Of a DNA stretch of 64,000 bases, positions 51,425 to 60,725 are shown piece by piece. The notes below the pieces were generated by a model that saw only the letters and a list, made by a program, of their open reading frames with translations, did not search any database and was not told the origin of the DNA. The stretch comes from Saccharothrix sp. NRRL B-16348 (lineage in GTDB: Bacteria; Actinomycetota; Actinomycetes; Mycobacteriales; Pseudonocardiaceae), in the NCBI RefSeq assembly GCF_001280085.1, contig NZ_LGED01000269.1:62001-126000 (forward strand), given 5' to 3'. Position 1 is the stretch's first letter. Each line of letters begins with the position of its first letter. The translations under genes and the position numbers were made by a program.

Positions 51425-54352
51425 TCAGCTCTCCTTGACCCCGTCCAGCGGGGGGCCGGCGGGCCGGGAGGCGGCCCGGCGAGCCGTGCGGCGACGCGTG
51501 GTCACCGCGGGCGCGCTCGGCTCGACGTGGCCGTTGACCGACTGCTCGGCGACCGGTGCCTGGGGGCTCGCCTGGGCGGCGGGCGGCACCTCCACCGGCG
51601 TGACCGCGACCGGCGTCACCGCGACGGGCGGGGTGACGGGCTCGGGCACCATGGCGGGCTTGGTCACCCGCCGACGGGTCCGCCCGGTCTTGACGGGCTC
51701 GGCAACGGGCGTCGAGGGTGCCTCGACGGCCTGCTCCGCCGTGTCCGCGGCCAGCGCGTGAGCGGGCTGCTCGGCGACGGCCTGCTCCACGACCGGCTGC
51801 TCGGCAACCGGCTCGGCGACCGGCTGCTCGACAGCGGCGGGTTGCCGCGGCCCGGGCTGTTCCGGCGCGGACGGCTCGGGCGCCGTCGACAGCTCGGGCT
51901 CCTCGTCGCCGTGCTTGATGACCGCACCGGCTTCGCGGCGGGCCCGGCGGCGTTGGCGGCGGTCGCGCTTCGGGGTCTCCGGCGCGGCCTCCTCCTCCAC
52001 CAGGGCGGACACGGGCTCGACCGACGTCGGCTGCTCCGCGATCGCCTCGGGCTCCTCGGTCGGCTCCACGGTCTGCTCGGCCACGGGCTCCGGGGTGTCC
52101 GCGTACTTGGCCCGGCGCGACTTGCGGCCACCGCCCTGCTGCTGTTGCTGCTGCGCGGGCTGCTGGGCGGCGCCGTTGCCACCGCCGTTGCCGTGCGCGT
52201 GCATCGGCTCGGTCGTCACGACCAGGCCGCGCCCGCGGCAGTGCTCGCAGGTCGTCGAGAACGCCTCCAGCAGGCCGGTGCCGACCCGCTTGCGCGTCAT
52301 CTGCACCAGACCCAGCGACGTCACCTCCGCCACCTGGTGGCGGGTGCGGTCACGGCCGAGGCACTCGGTCAGCCGGCGCAGCACCAGGTCGCGGTTCGAC
52401 TCCAGCACCATGTCGATGAAGTCGATCACGATGATGCCGCCGATGTCGCGCAACCTGAGCTGGCGGACGATCTCCTCCGCCGCCTCCAGGTTGTTCCGGG
52501 TCACCGTCTCCTCGAGGTTTCCACCCGATCCGGTGAACTTGCCGGTGTTGACGTCGATGACCGTCATCGCCTCGGTGCGGTCGATGACCAGGTAGCCGCC
52601 CGACGGCAGCCAGACCTTGCGGTCCAGCGCCTTGAGCAGCTGCTCGTCGATGCGGTACTCGGTGAACGCGTCGCTGTTGCCCACGTGCTTGCGCAGCCGT
52701 TCCTGCAGGTCGGGCGCGACGTGCCGGACGTAGCCGTCGATGGTCTCCCACGCGTCCGCGCCCTGGACGACGAGCTGGGCGAAGTCCTCGGTGAACAGGT
52801 CGCGCACGACCTTCACCAGCAGGTCCGGCTCTTCGTACAGCAGCTGCGGGGCCTGGGCCTTGGGCGTGTCGGCCTTGTCCTTGATGACCTGCCACTGCGC
52901 CTGCAGGCGGGTGACGTCGCGGGCCAGCTCCTCCTCGGCGATGCCCTCCGAGGCGGTGCGGATGATGACGCCCGCGTCCTCGGGGACGACGCGCTTGAGG
53001 ATGTCCTTGAGGCGCTTGCGCTCGTTGTCGGGCAGCTTGCGGCTGATGCCGGTCGCGCCGCCGCCGGGCACGTAGACCAGGAAGCGGCCGGGCAGGCTGA
53101 TCTGGGTGGTCAGCCGGGCGCCCTTGTGGCCCACCGGGTCCTTGGTGACCTGCACCAGCACGCTGTCGCCGGTCGACAGGGCCTGCTCGATCTTGCGGGC
53201 CTTGCCCTCCAGGCCGGCCGCGTCCCAGTCGACCTCGCCCGCGTACAGCACCGCGTTGCGGCCGCGGCCGATGTCGATGAACGCCGCCTCCATCGAGGGC
53301 AGCACGTTCTGCACCCGGCCGAGGTAGACGTTGCCGACCAGCGAACCGCTGCCCGACGAGGTCACGAAGTGCTCCACCAGGACGCCGTCCTCCAGCACGC
53401 CGATCTGCGTGCGGTCGCCGCGCTCGCGCACCACCATCGTGCGCTCCACGGCCTCGCGGCGGGCCAGGAACTCGGCCTCGGACAGCACCGGGGCACGGCG
53501 GCGACCGGCCTCGCGGCCGTCACGGCGGCGCTGGCGCTTGGCCTCCAGCCGGGTCGACCCGCGGACGCTGCGCACCTCGCTCTGCGCGGCCTCGGAGTCG
53601 GCCTTGTCGTCGCGGGCGTCGCGGCTGGGCTCGCGGACGTGGACGACCGTGTTCGGCGGGTCGTCCTCGCTCGGCGCGGCCTCTTCCTCGGCGCCGGTCT
53701 TGCGGCGGCGGCGGCGCCGACGGCGCCGGCTGCCCGGGCCCTCGTCGTCGGCCGACGCCTCGTCGGCGGTCTCGGCCTCGGCTTCGGCGGCCTCGGCCTG
53801 CTCCTCGCCGTTCTCGTCGTCGCCGTTCTCGTCGCCGACGCCCTTGCCGCGACCGCGGCCACGCCGGCCACGACGACGGCGGCGGCGGCCTTCGCCCTCG
53901 TCACCGGCGTCGTCGGCGGACGCGTGCTCGTCGGTGTCGTCCTCGGTGTCGTCGAGGTCGTCGTCCCGGCTCGCCGGGACCTCCTTGACCACCGGGGTCG
54001 GCGGCAGGAACACCGCGGACGGCGGCGCGAACAGCGGCACCAGCGGCGCGACCTCACGGGTCACCCGCACCGGTTCCTCGGTCTGCTCGTCCACCTCGCC
54101 GGTGACGATGTCGTCCCAGGCCAGGAGGCTCTCGGCGACCTTGAGCGCGAGATCCCGGCTCACGCTCGACTGCGCGCCCTTCACCGTCTCACCGAGGTCG
54201 GCGAGGGCGGCCACCACGTCCTTGCTGCTCGCGCCGAGCAGCTTGGCCAGCGCGTGCACCCGCAGCTTGGCGGGCAAGTCCGCCAGATCCGGGTGTGCGG
54301 GTGTGGCGTTACCCCCGCCGGCGGCTCCGGCAGGCTTTTCCGTGTTCGACAA
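51425..54352 (-). CDS. rne: ribonuclease E/G
   Basis: A 975-aa endoribonuclease for rRNA/tRNA processing and mRNA decay. Order: IF2_N-like segment (about 25-80; LPAKLRVHALAKLLGASSKD); long acidic/Arg-rich disordered region to about 300; S1 domain (about 337-425; LVGNVYLGRVQNVLPSMEAA); catalytic Asp 600 and 644 (MTVIDVNTGKFTGSG; IIVIDFIDMVLES); Zn-link C702/C705 (TTCEHCRGRG); Ala/Pro/Gln-rich disordered tail. TTG 54352 has GGAGGAG 5 nt upstream and is preferred over GTG 54421, which has none. The disordered regions on both sides of the core are typical of actinobacterial RNase E. Confidence 0.95.
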   Translation of the reverse strand: MSNTEKPAGAAGGGNATPAHPDLADLPAKLRVHALAKLLGASSKDVVAALADLGETVKGAQSSVSRDLALKVAESLLAWDDIVTGEVDEQTEEPVRVTREVAPLVPLFAPPSAVFLPPTPVVKEVPASRDDDLDDTEDDTDEHASADDAGDEGEGRRRRRRGRRGRGRGKGVGDENGDDENGEEQAEAAEAEAETADEASADDEGPGSRRRRRRRRRKTGAEEEAAPSEDDPPNTVVHVREPSRDARDDKADSEAAQSEVRSVRGSTRLEAKRQRRRDGREAGRRRAPVLSEAEFLARREAVERTMVVRERGDRTQIGVLEDGVLVEHFVTSSGSGSLVGNVYLGRVQNVLPSMEAAFIDIGRGRNAVLYAGEVDWDAAGLEGKARKIEQALSTGDSVLVQVTKDPVGHKGARLTTQISLPGRFLVYVPGGGATGISRKLPDNERKRLKDILKRVVPEDAGVIIRTASEGIAEEELARDVTRLQAQWQVIKDKADTPKAQAPQLLYEEPDLLVKVVRDLFTEDFAQLVVQGADAWETIDGYVRHVAPDLQERLRKHVGNSDAFTEYRIDEQLLKALDRKVWLPSGGYLVIDRTEAMTVIDVNTGKFTGSGGNLEETVTRNNLEAAEEIVRQLRLRDIGGIIVIDFIDMVLESNRDLVLRRLTECLGRDRTRHQVAEVTSLGLVQMTRKRVGTGLLEAFSTTCEHCRGRGLVVTTEPMHAHGNGGGNGAAQQPAQQQQQQGGGRKSRRAKYADTPEPVAEQTVEPTEEPEAIAEQPTSVEPVSALVEEEAAPETPKRDRRQRRRARREAGAVIKHGDEEPELSTAPEPSAPEQPGPRQPAAVEQPVAEPVAEQPVVEQAVAEQPAHALAADTAEQAVEAPSTPVAEPVKTGRTRRRVTKPAMVPEPVTPPVAVTPVAVTPVEVPPAAQASPQAPVAEQSVNGHVEPSAPAVTTRRRTARRAASRPAGPPLDGVKES

Positions 54353-54543
54353 TGCAGCTCCTCCGCCCCCGGGCGCGTCCCAACCGACGCGGCCGCGCAG
54401 GGGCCTCTCTTGTCCACTCACCGCCGCGGCTGGCGGCGGGAATCCTTGCCTCGCGCTGTGGCGCCCACCCGTGGGGCACGCGGCACAGCAGGTCCTATAA
54501 CACTTTCGACGACGCCGTCAGCGCCGCTCCGATCACCGCCCGG

Positions 54544-55326
54544 TCAGACCTCCGCCGCCCTGTCCAGGGCAAGCGGGTCGACCAGGCCGCCTTCATCGTC
54601 CAGCCGCCCCTGCGCCATCCGGGTCGCCTTCGCGGGGACCGGCGGAACCAGGTCGGCGACGACTCGGAGCGCACTCAGCACGTCGTCGGGCCTCACGGTA
54701 GGGGTTGTCTGCCGTACGACCGTCATGAGTATCCCACACGGCTGTGACAAATCTCGTGCATCGTGTCCGGCGTCGCTCGAATGCACCCCTGCCGGTGCCT
54801 CCACCTGGGCCGACACGATCGCCGGCCGGACGTCCACGATCTTCTTCCCGTCCTTGGTCAGGCGCTCGACCTCGACGGACCCGGCGCCCATCAGCGCCGC
54901 CACGGCTTCGGTCAGCTCTTCGGGCGACACGCCGGGCAACTCCACCCGCCACGCGCTGGCCTCGATCCGCTCGGGCAGCGTGCCGCCGGCCGACTGGACG
55001 ACCTCCAGCACGTCGAGCCCGGGCGGCAGCACGGCGTCCAGGGCGGTCCGCAGCGCCTCCGGGTCGACCCGGTCGACGACGGACACCTCGACGTACTCGG
55101 CCTCGCTCGCCACGCCCGTGGGCGCCGCACCCACCCATGACACCTTCGGGTGAGGGCTGAAGCCCTGGGAATAGGCCATGGGGACGCCTGCCCGACGCAA
55201 CGCGCGCTCGAACGTGCGCGCGATGTCACGATGTGACGTGAACCGCAGCCGACCGCGCTTGGCGTAGCGCAGTCGCAGCTTCTGCACAGGTGCGGCCGAC
55301 GGGTTGGGCTGCTGCTGGCGGCTCAG
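54544..55326 (-). CDS. TIGR03936 family radical SAM-associated protein (DUF2344)
   Basis: A protein of about 260 aa with LRLRYAKRGRLRFTSHRDIA, PMAYSQGFSPHPKVSWVGAA and LPERIEASAWRVELPGVSPE, the DUF2344 signature. In most actinobacteria it lies directly after the B12-binding radical SAM gene TIGR03960; here that gene is 6.3 kb away (61597-63564). The start is unusual: the family N-terminus (x-SRQQQ) falls on a CTG at 55326 with GGGGAG 5 nt upstream; the only NTG alternatives in frame (GTG 55371, GTG 55287) lack a ribosome-binding site or cut into the domain. Confidence 0.85.
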   Translation of the reverse strand: MSRQQQPNPSAAPVQKLRLRYAKRGRLRFTSHRDIARTFERALRRAGVPMAYSQGFSPHPKVSWVGAAPTGVASEAEYVEVSVVDRVDPEALRTALDAVLPPGLDVLEVVQSAGGTLPERIEASAWRVELPGVSPEELTEAVAALMGAGSVEVERLTKDGKKIVDVRPAIVSAQVEAPAGVHSSDAGHDARDLSQPCGILMTVVRQTTPTVRPDDVLSALRVVADLVPPVPAKATRMAQGRLDDEGGLVDPLALDRAAEV

Positions 55327-55548
55327 AGCTACTCCCCTTGGGTGCCGGGTGGCCCGCGACGGGGTGAGCACCCCAACGGTCCACGCTCCTACTCCACGAG
55401 GACGGTACCTTGGACCTGTTCGGCACCGTTGCGCTTGTCTGCTCCGCCCCGTCTGGCTACGGTCCGGCAGCAGCAGTCCGATCGACGGTTCGCCCCTGAC
55501 GTCGGCTCGACGGCTCCCCCGTCACCGGTCCAGCCCTGGAGGTCCCCC

Positions 55549-57030
55549 GTGCCTCTGCACCGCCGCGTCCAAGCGGTCGCGGTCAGCGCGGCGCTGCTCG
55601 CGACCGGCTGCCTCTCGGTGACCGCGTCCGCGGCCGAGCCCGAGGCGCCGGCGCCCGCGGTGGACTGCGTGCAGCCCGGTCCGACGCTGCGCTACCTGGT
55701 CGTGTTCCCCCCCGGCACCAGCGCGCCGCTGGCCGACGCGCAGATCACCGCGGCGTGCGGCACGACCGCCCACTACTACCCGCAGATCGCGGTGGCCGTC
55801 GCCGTGTCGCCGGACCCGCGCTTCGGGCAGCACATCGGCCCGGACCGGGCGTACAGCGCGCAGGCCGACGGCCTGTCCAAGCGCAACGGGGCGCCGGCCA
55901 GGCAGAAGAAGAAGGACGACGAGACGACCGGTGCGCGCGCCGCGGGCGGCACGGCGGACCGCACGGCCGAGCAGTGGGACATGGACCTGATCCGGGCGGC
56001 CGAGGCGCACGCGGTGAGCACGGGCAGCCGGGACGTGGTGGTGGGCGTGCTCGACTCGGGCATCGACCCGACGCACCCCGACCTGGTCGGCGCGCTGGAC
56101 CCGGCGCTGTCCGCCGGCTGCACGACCGGCGTCGCGGACCCGTCCCCGGCCGCGTGGGCGCCGACGACGTCCGGGCACGGCACGCACGTCGCGGGCACGA
56201 TCGCGGCGGCCGACGACGGCCTCGGCACGACGGGGGTCGCGCCGGGCGTGCGGATCGCGTCGGTGAAGGTCGTGGACGACGCCGGGTTCATCTACCCCGA
56301 GTACGCGGTGTGCGGGTTCATGTGGGCCGCCGAACGGGGCATGACCATCACCAACAACAGCTACTTCATCGACCCGTGGGTGTTCACCTGCCAGGACGAG
56401 CAGGGCCAGTCCGTGGTGTACGAGGCGGTGCGGCGGGCGGTCGAGCACGCGTCCGGGCGGGGCGTGCTGACGGTGGCGGCGGCGGGCAACGCGGCGGCCG
56501 ACCTGACCAAGCCGGGCCGGGACGCGCTGAGCCCGACCAACGCCGCGCCGGAGGACGTCCGGCCGCGGCCGGTGGACACCACGTGCCTCGTGCTGCCGGC
56601 GCAGCTGCGCAACGTGGTGGCGGTGTCGTCGATCGGCGCGGACAGGGTGAAGGCCGGGTACAGCTCCTACGGCCTCGGCGCGGTGGACGTGACCGCGCCG
56701 GGCGGCGACCGCAGGCAGGCGCCGGACGACGGGCGGGGCGGGTGCGTGCTGTCGACCGTGCCGTCCGCCGGTTACGACTACTCGTGCGGCACGTCGATGG
56801 CCGCGCCGCACGTGTCCGGGGTGGCGGCGCTGCTGGCGTCCACGCACCCCGGCGCCAGCGCGCTGGACCTGTCGAAGATGCTCAACGCGCAGGCGGAGAC
56901 GCTGGCGTGCCCGGCGGACTACGACCTCAACGGCACGGGTGTGCAGGACGCGTTCTGCACGGGCCACTCCGAGTACAACGGCTTCTACGGCCACGGCATG
57001 GTCGACGCGCTCGCCGCCGTGCGGGAGTAG
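55549..57030 (+). CDS. secreted S8 family serine peptidase (subtilase)
   Basis: A 493-aa exported protease. Signal peptide (VPLHRRVQAVAVSAALLATG, cleavage near ASA), a short pro-region, then the S8 domain with triad D169 (VVVGVLDSGIDPTHPDL), H210 (SGHGTHVAGTIAA) and S416 (SCGTSMAAPHVSGVAAL); the oxyanion Asn is in TVAAAGNAA. A Lys/Asp-rich stretch (RQKKKDDETT) precedes the domain. GTG 55549 is behind GGAGGTCCCCC. Convergent with the LAL regulator (1-bp gap). Confidence 0.93.
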   Translation: MPLHRRVQAVAVSAALLATGCLSVTASAAEPEAPAPAVDCVQPGPTLRYLVVFPPGTSAPLADAQITAACGTTAHYYPQIAVAVAVSPDPRFGQHIGPDRAYSAQADGLSKRNGAPARQKKKDDETTGARAAGGTADRTAEQWDMDLIRAAEAHAVSTGSRDVVVGVLDSGIDPTHPDLVGALDPALSAGCTTGVADPSPAAWAPTTSGHGTHVAGTIAAADDGLGTTGVAPGVRIASVKVVDDAGFIYPEYAVCGFMWAAERGMTITNNSYFIDPWVFTCQDEQGQSVVYEAVRRAVEHASGRGVLTVAAAGNAAADLTKPGRDALSPTNAAPEDVRPRPVDTTCLVLPAQLRNVVAVSSIGADRVKAGYSSYGLGAVDVTAPGGDRRQAPDDGRGGCVLSTVPSAGYDYSCGTSMAAPHVSGVAALLASTHPGASALDLSKMLNAQAETLACPADYDLNGTGVQDAFCTGHSEYNGFYGHGMVDALAAVRE

Positions 57031-57031
57031 G

Positions 57032-59728
57032 TCAGGCGGAGTACTGGTCCTGGTGGCGGCGCAACGCGCCCGCGAGGTCCGCGCGGCCGGCGATGCCGAG
57101 CTTGCGGTAGGCGCCGGACAGGTGCAGCTCGACCGTGCGGCGGGTGAGGAACAGGGCTTCGGCGATCTGCCGGTTGGTCAGGCCACGCGCGGCCATGCCC
57201 GCGACGCGGGTCTCCTGCTTGGTCAGCCCGTGCACGGTGCCGTGCGCGGTGGCCGGCTCGCACGCGCGCAGTTCCTCCGCGGCGCGGCGGATCAGCGGCT
57301 TGGACTCGCACCGGGCGCTGAGCTCGACGGCCTGCCGCAGGTGCGGGATGGCGCGTTCGGCCTGGCCGCGGCGGCGCAGTTGGGCGCCCAGTTCCAGCAA
57401 CGCCTCGGCGTGCAGGAGGCGGGCGACGGATCCGGTCAGGTAGTCCACCGCCTTGAGCAGCGCGCGGGTCGCGGCTTCGTCGTCGGTGGTGAGGCCGACG
57501 GAGACCAGCGCGGTGCCCATGGCGCGGGGTGTGCCCCAGCGCTTGGCGCGGGCCAGGTCTTCGGCGGCCAGCTGGGCGGCGGCCTCGCGGCGGCCCAGCG
57601 CGAGGTGCGCCCGGACGGCCGACGCCCGCCAGGGCAGCACCGCCGGACTGTCTATTTTGGACGCGGTGAGTCTTCGCCCGCACTCGAGCAGGTCCGCGAG
57701 CGCGCCCGCCGGGTCGCCGGTGGCGAGCTTGAGCCTGCCCCGCGCGAACAGCGTCACGTTGTGCTGGAACAGCTCCGGCAGCTCGTCGGCGAAACCGTGG
57801 CGCGCCAGCAGGTCGCGCGCCTCCTCGAACCGGCCCAGGTCGACCAGCACCTCCGCCAGCCTGGCCGCGCACAGGATCGCCATGGGGCACACCGCGACCG
57901 CGCCGAGCTCGTCGAACAGCCGCAGCTGCCACTTGAGGAACGTCTTGGCGCGCACCAGTTCGCCGCGGGCGAGGAAGTCCATGCCGTGCGCCATCGACAC
58001 GACCGTGCCCTTGCGCAGGTGGTAGTCGTGCGGCTCGGCCTCGCTGCCGATCATGCGGCGGAACCGCTCGGCCAGGTCGGGCGCGTCGGCCATGAAGCAC
58101 GTGCTGACGGTGAACACGAACGGCTGGACGAACACGTCGACCCGCTCGCCCTCCAACGCCTCGGCGGCGTACCGGACGGCGTCCTCGGCCGACTCGCCGC
58201 GCAACGCGTGCCCGAGGGACAGCAACGCGGAGTGGACCTGCCGCAGCCTCGGCGCGCGCGGCACCTCCGACTCCAGCTCGTCGGTGAACATGCTGGCGCG
58301 CAACGCGAGGCCGACGTTGTTGCCCGCGCTCGCCAGGTACGACAGGACCCGCAGCTCCCACGACTCGTCGTGCTCCTGCGACGTGAGGCGGGACACCAGT
58401 TGCAGACCGATGGACACGGCCAGGCGCGCTTCCGGGCCGCTGCACAGCCGCAGCAGCATGGTGACGGCCTGTCCGGCGGCGGAGCGGGCGTCGTCGGCGT
58501 GGGCCAGGGCGTCCCGGAGCCGGTCCATGCCCGCGGCGGGGTCGACGAGGAACGTGATGTGCACGAGTTCGAGCTGGACGGCGAGGCGTTCGTCGGAGGA
58601 CAGCCGTTCCTCCAGCGCGCGTTCCAGGTAGTCCTGTGCGGCGTCGAGGCGGTCGTCGTGGGTCGCCTTGCGCGCCGCGCGGCGCAGGATCTCCACGCCC
58701 CACGGGAGCGGCACGGCGCGCGCTCCGCGCAGGTGTTCGGCGATCCGTTCGTCGGGCGCGCCCGCGTCCCGCAGCAGCACGGCGGCGCGCGCGTGGTCGG
58801 CGGCCCTGGTGGCGACCGGCAGATCGGCCAGCACCGCGTTGCGCAGGTACGTGTGGGCGAAGCCGAGGGGGTAGTCGTCGCGGAACACACGCAGCCGCAC
58901 CAGACCGTCGATGAGCCGCAGCGCGCGCCGTGGTTCGACGTCCGCCAACGCGGCCAGCCGGTCCGCGGTCGCGTCCTCGCCCAGCACGGCCGCCGCGCGC
59001 ACCACCTCCGCCGCGCCCTCGGCACGGCGCAGCCGCACCCGTAACGCCGCGCCGATGTCCGCCGAGCCCAACGCGTGCACGTCGGCCGCGGTCATGCCCG
59101 GGCGGAGCTGGTCGGCCAGCGCGCCGAGCAACTTGGGGTTGCCCCTGGTCACGTCACGGCAGGCCGCCGCGGGCGCGTCACCCACCAGGGCGGACACCGC
59201 GTCCACGTCCAGGCCGGTCAGCTCGACGTGCTCGTGGTGCGCGCCGACCAGTTCGGGCAACGTCACCTCGCCGACCGGCGACTGACCGGTGGTGGCGGCG
59301 AGCACGACCGCCAACGGCCGGTCGGCGACCCGGCGCAGCACGTAGGCCAGGCTGCGCAGGGACCAGCTGTCGGCCAGGTCGACGTCGTCGACGGCCAGCA
59401 GGAGGGGCCCGCGGTCCAGCGCGGAGAGGACCACGCGGTGGAACCAGTCCAGCGGCTCGGCCGGCCCGTCGCGCAGGCCTTGCGCCAGCCTGGTGACCAC
59501 GCCGCCGCGCAGGTCGCTCTCCAGCCGCGCCCCGGTCGCGGTCGCCACCGTGAAGCCGAGGTCGCGGGCGTGGTCGGCGACGGCGGTCAGCAGGGCCGAC
59601 TTGCCGATGCCGATCTCACCGGTGACCAGCAGGGTCGTGGTCCGGGCCGCGAGCACGCGGTGCAGCACCGAGCGGGCGGCGCGCAGTTCGCGGTCCCGGC
59701 CGGACAATGTCGGGTTCGATGCCGTCAC
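57032..59728 (-). CDS. LAL-type LuxR family transcriptional regulator with AAA ATPase domain
   Basis: An 898-aa large ATP-binding LuxR regulator. N-terminal AAA/STAND domain with Walker A VTGEIGIGKSALLTAV (37-44) and Walker B LLLAVDDVDLADS; a long TPR-like helical middle; C-terminal LuxR HTH (about 835-895; GLTKQETRVAGMAARGLTNR QIAEALF...). LAL proteins activate antibiotic, sugar or protease genes on binding an effector. GTG 59728 has CGGAG upstream. The palindrome at 59804-59819 lies in its promoter; the divergent side is the sigma-factor region. Confidence 0.92.
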   Translation of the reverse strand: MTASNPTLSGRDRELRAARSVLHRVLAARTTTLLVTGEIGIGKSALLTAVADHARDLGFTVATATGARLESDLRGGVVTRLAQGLRDGPAEPLDWFHRVVLSALDRGPLLLAVDDVDLADSWSLRSLAYVLRRVADRPLAVVLAATTGQSPVGEVTLPELVGAHHEHVELTGLDVDAVSALVGDAPAAACRDVTRGNPKLLGALADQLRPGMTAADVHALGSADIGAALRVRLRRAEGAAEVVRAAAVLGEDATADRLAALADVEPRRALRLIDGLVRLRVFRDDYPLGFAHTYLRNAVLADLPVATRAADHARAAVLLRDAGAPDERIAEHLRGARAVPLPWGVEILRRAARKATHDDRLDAAQDYLERALEERLSSDERLAVQLELVHITFLVDPAAGMDRLRDALAHADDARSAAGQAVTMLLRLCSGPEARLAVSIGLQLVSRLTSQEHDESWELRVLSYLASAGNNVGLALRASMFTDELESEVPRAPRLRQVHSALLSLGHALRGESAEDAVRYAAEALEGERVDVFVQPFVFTVSTCFMADAPDLAERFRRMIGSEAEPHDYHLRKGTVVSMAHGMDFLARGELVRAKTFLKWQLRLFDELGAVAVCPMAILCAARLAEVLVDLGRFEEARDLLARHGFADELPELFQHNVTLFARGRLKLATGDPAGALADLLECGRRLTASKIDSPAVLPWRASAVRAHLALGRREAAAQLAAEDLARAKRWGTPRAMGTALVSVGLTTDDEAATRALLKAVDYLTGSVARLLHAEALLELGAQLRRRGQAERAIPHLRQAVELSARCESKPLIRRAAEELRACEPATAHGTVHGLTKQETRVAGMAARGLTNRQIAEALFLTRRTVELHLSGAYRKLGIAGRADLAGALRRHQDQYSA

Positions 59729-59803
59729 CGGAAAGCTCCGATCTGCTGCGGCGCAGCCGGGGCGGTGGATCGCCGACCACCACGGTAGGACACCTGTCCA
59801 GTC

Positions 59804-59819
59804 CCTTCGGTACCGAAGG
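59804..59819. promoter_or_regulatory. 16-bp perfect palindrome upstream of the LAL gene
   Basis: CCTTCGGTACCGAAGG is a perfect palindrome 76 bp upstream of the LAL start. A related half-site, CCTTCGGTGCCC, lies about 20 bp beyond (59841-59852). Such tandem CCTTCGGT motifs suggest a dimeric regulator site, possibly autoregulation. Confidence 0.6.
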
Positions 59820-59983
59820 ATCGCGATGGCGGTCGCGGAATTTCCTTCGGTGCCCACCGTAGAGACGCGACGCCGGTCCTCGACCAGAATCGGGACCGAC
59901 TTCCGCGAGCCGATTCGCCGGCCTCGCGAACAATGCGCGCGCCCGGCCGGGCATAACTTTCCGGTCGACCGACGGCGGCCTTT

Positions 59984-60517
59984 TCAGTGCCACTCCCGCA
60001 ACGCCCGGCGCAGGATCTTCATCGCGGTGTAGACCCGCGACTTCACGGTGCCCTCCGGGATGCCGAGCACAATCGCCGCCTCACGCACCGTGCGACCGCG
60101 CACGTAGGTCTCGTAGATCGCGGCGCGGTGCTCCTCGCCGAGCCTGCCGATGACGTCGTTGAGCACCATGATGGACAGCCGCTGCTCGGTCCCGTCCTCG
60201 ACCTCGACCGAGTCCGGGCTGGTCAGCTCTACTTCGTGAGGCCTGGCCCGCCTCGTGCGCCACCCGTCGATGACGATCCTCCTGGCCACGGTGAGCAGCC
60301 AGCCGCGCAGCATCCGCGGGTCGCGGACCAGCGTCTCGGCGTTCTGCCACGCACGGATCAACGTCTCCTGGACCACGTCCTCGGCCCACTGCCGATCGCG
60401 GTTGGTCAGGCCGAGCACGTGGGCGTACAAACCGCCCTTGAACTGCTCGTACAGCGTGGTGACGAGTTCTTCCCCGGACCGCTCGCCACTCATTCCGACA
60501 CCGCCCGCTGAATTCAT
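59984..60517 (-). CDS. ECF RNA polymerase sigma factor
   Basis: A 177-aa extracytoplasmic-function sigma factor: region 2 (about 20-90; DRQWAEDVVQETLIRAWQNA and MLRGWLLTVARRIVIDGWRT) and region 4 (about 115-170; YVRGRTVREAAIVLGIPEGT VKSR...). No anti-sigma gene is adjacent; the divergent neighbour is a membrane ferric-reductase-like/ferredoxin protein. ATG 60517 has GGGAGG but with long spacing; ATG 60493 is an alternative. Confidence 0.93.
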   Translation of the reverse strand: MNSAGGVGMSGERSGEELVTTLYEQFKGGLYAHVLGLTNRDRQWAEDVVQETLIRAWQNAETLVRDPRMLRGWLLTVARRIVIDGWRTRRARPHEVELTSPDSVEVEDGTEQRLSIMVLNDVIGRLGEEHRAAIYETYVRGRTVREAAIVLGIPEGTVKSRVYTAMKILRRALREWH

Positions 60518-60619
60518 GGGGCAATCGACCTCCCGGAGTTCGCGCGCGGCGGGGCGAATGACACTTCCGCGAACGTACTACAACTCGGGATCACCGCCGA
60601 CACTCCCTGCGGCTTATCA

Positions 60620-60635
60620 TGTGATGTAGATCACA
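60620..60635. promoter_or_regulatory. CRP/FNR-family binding site
   Basis: TGTGATGTAGATCACA fits the CRP consensus TGTGA-N6-TCACA exactly. It lies in an AT-rich patch between the divergent sigma gene (start 60517) and the ferric-reductase-like gene (start 60726), centred about 98 bp from the latter. Mycobacterial Crp uses the same consensus; cAMP control of one or both genes is likely. Confidence 0.8.
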
Positions 60636-60725
60636 CATCTTAATTGAACCTTCCATCGAACCGTCGCACCCGACGTTCGTAGTTCCTCTCAGAGGGTGAC
60701 TCACGCCATTAACAGGGGGTGGCAC

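Noticed and set aside
60640..60680. ECF-type promoter (GAACC ... CGTT) for the ferric-reductase-like gene
   Set aside because: Spacing between the candidate -35 and -10 elements (11 or 23 bp) does not fit the usual 16-18 bp.
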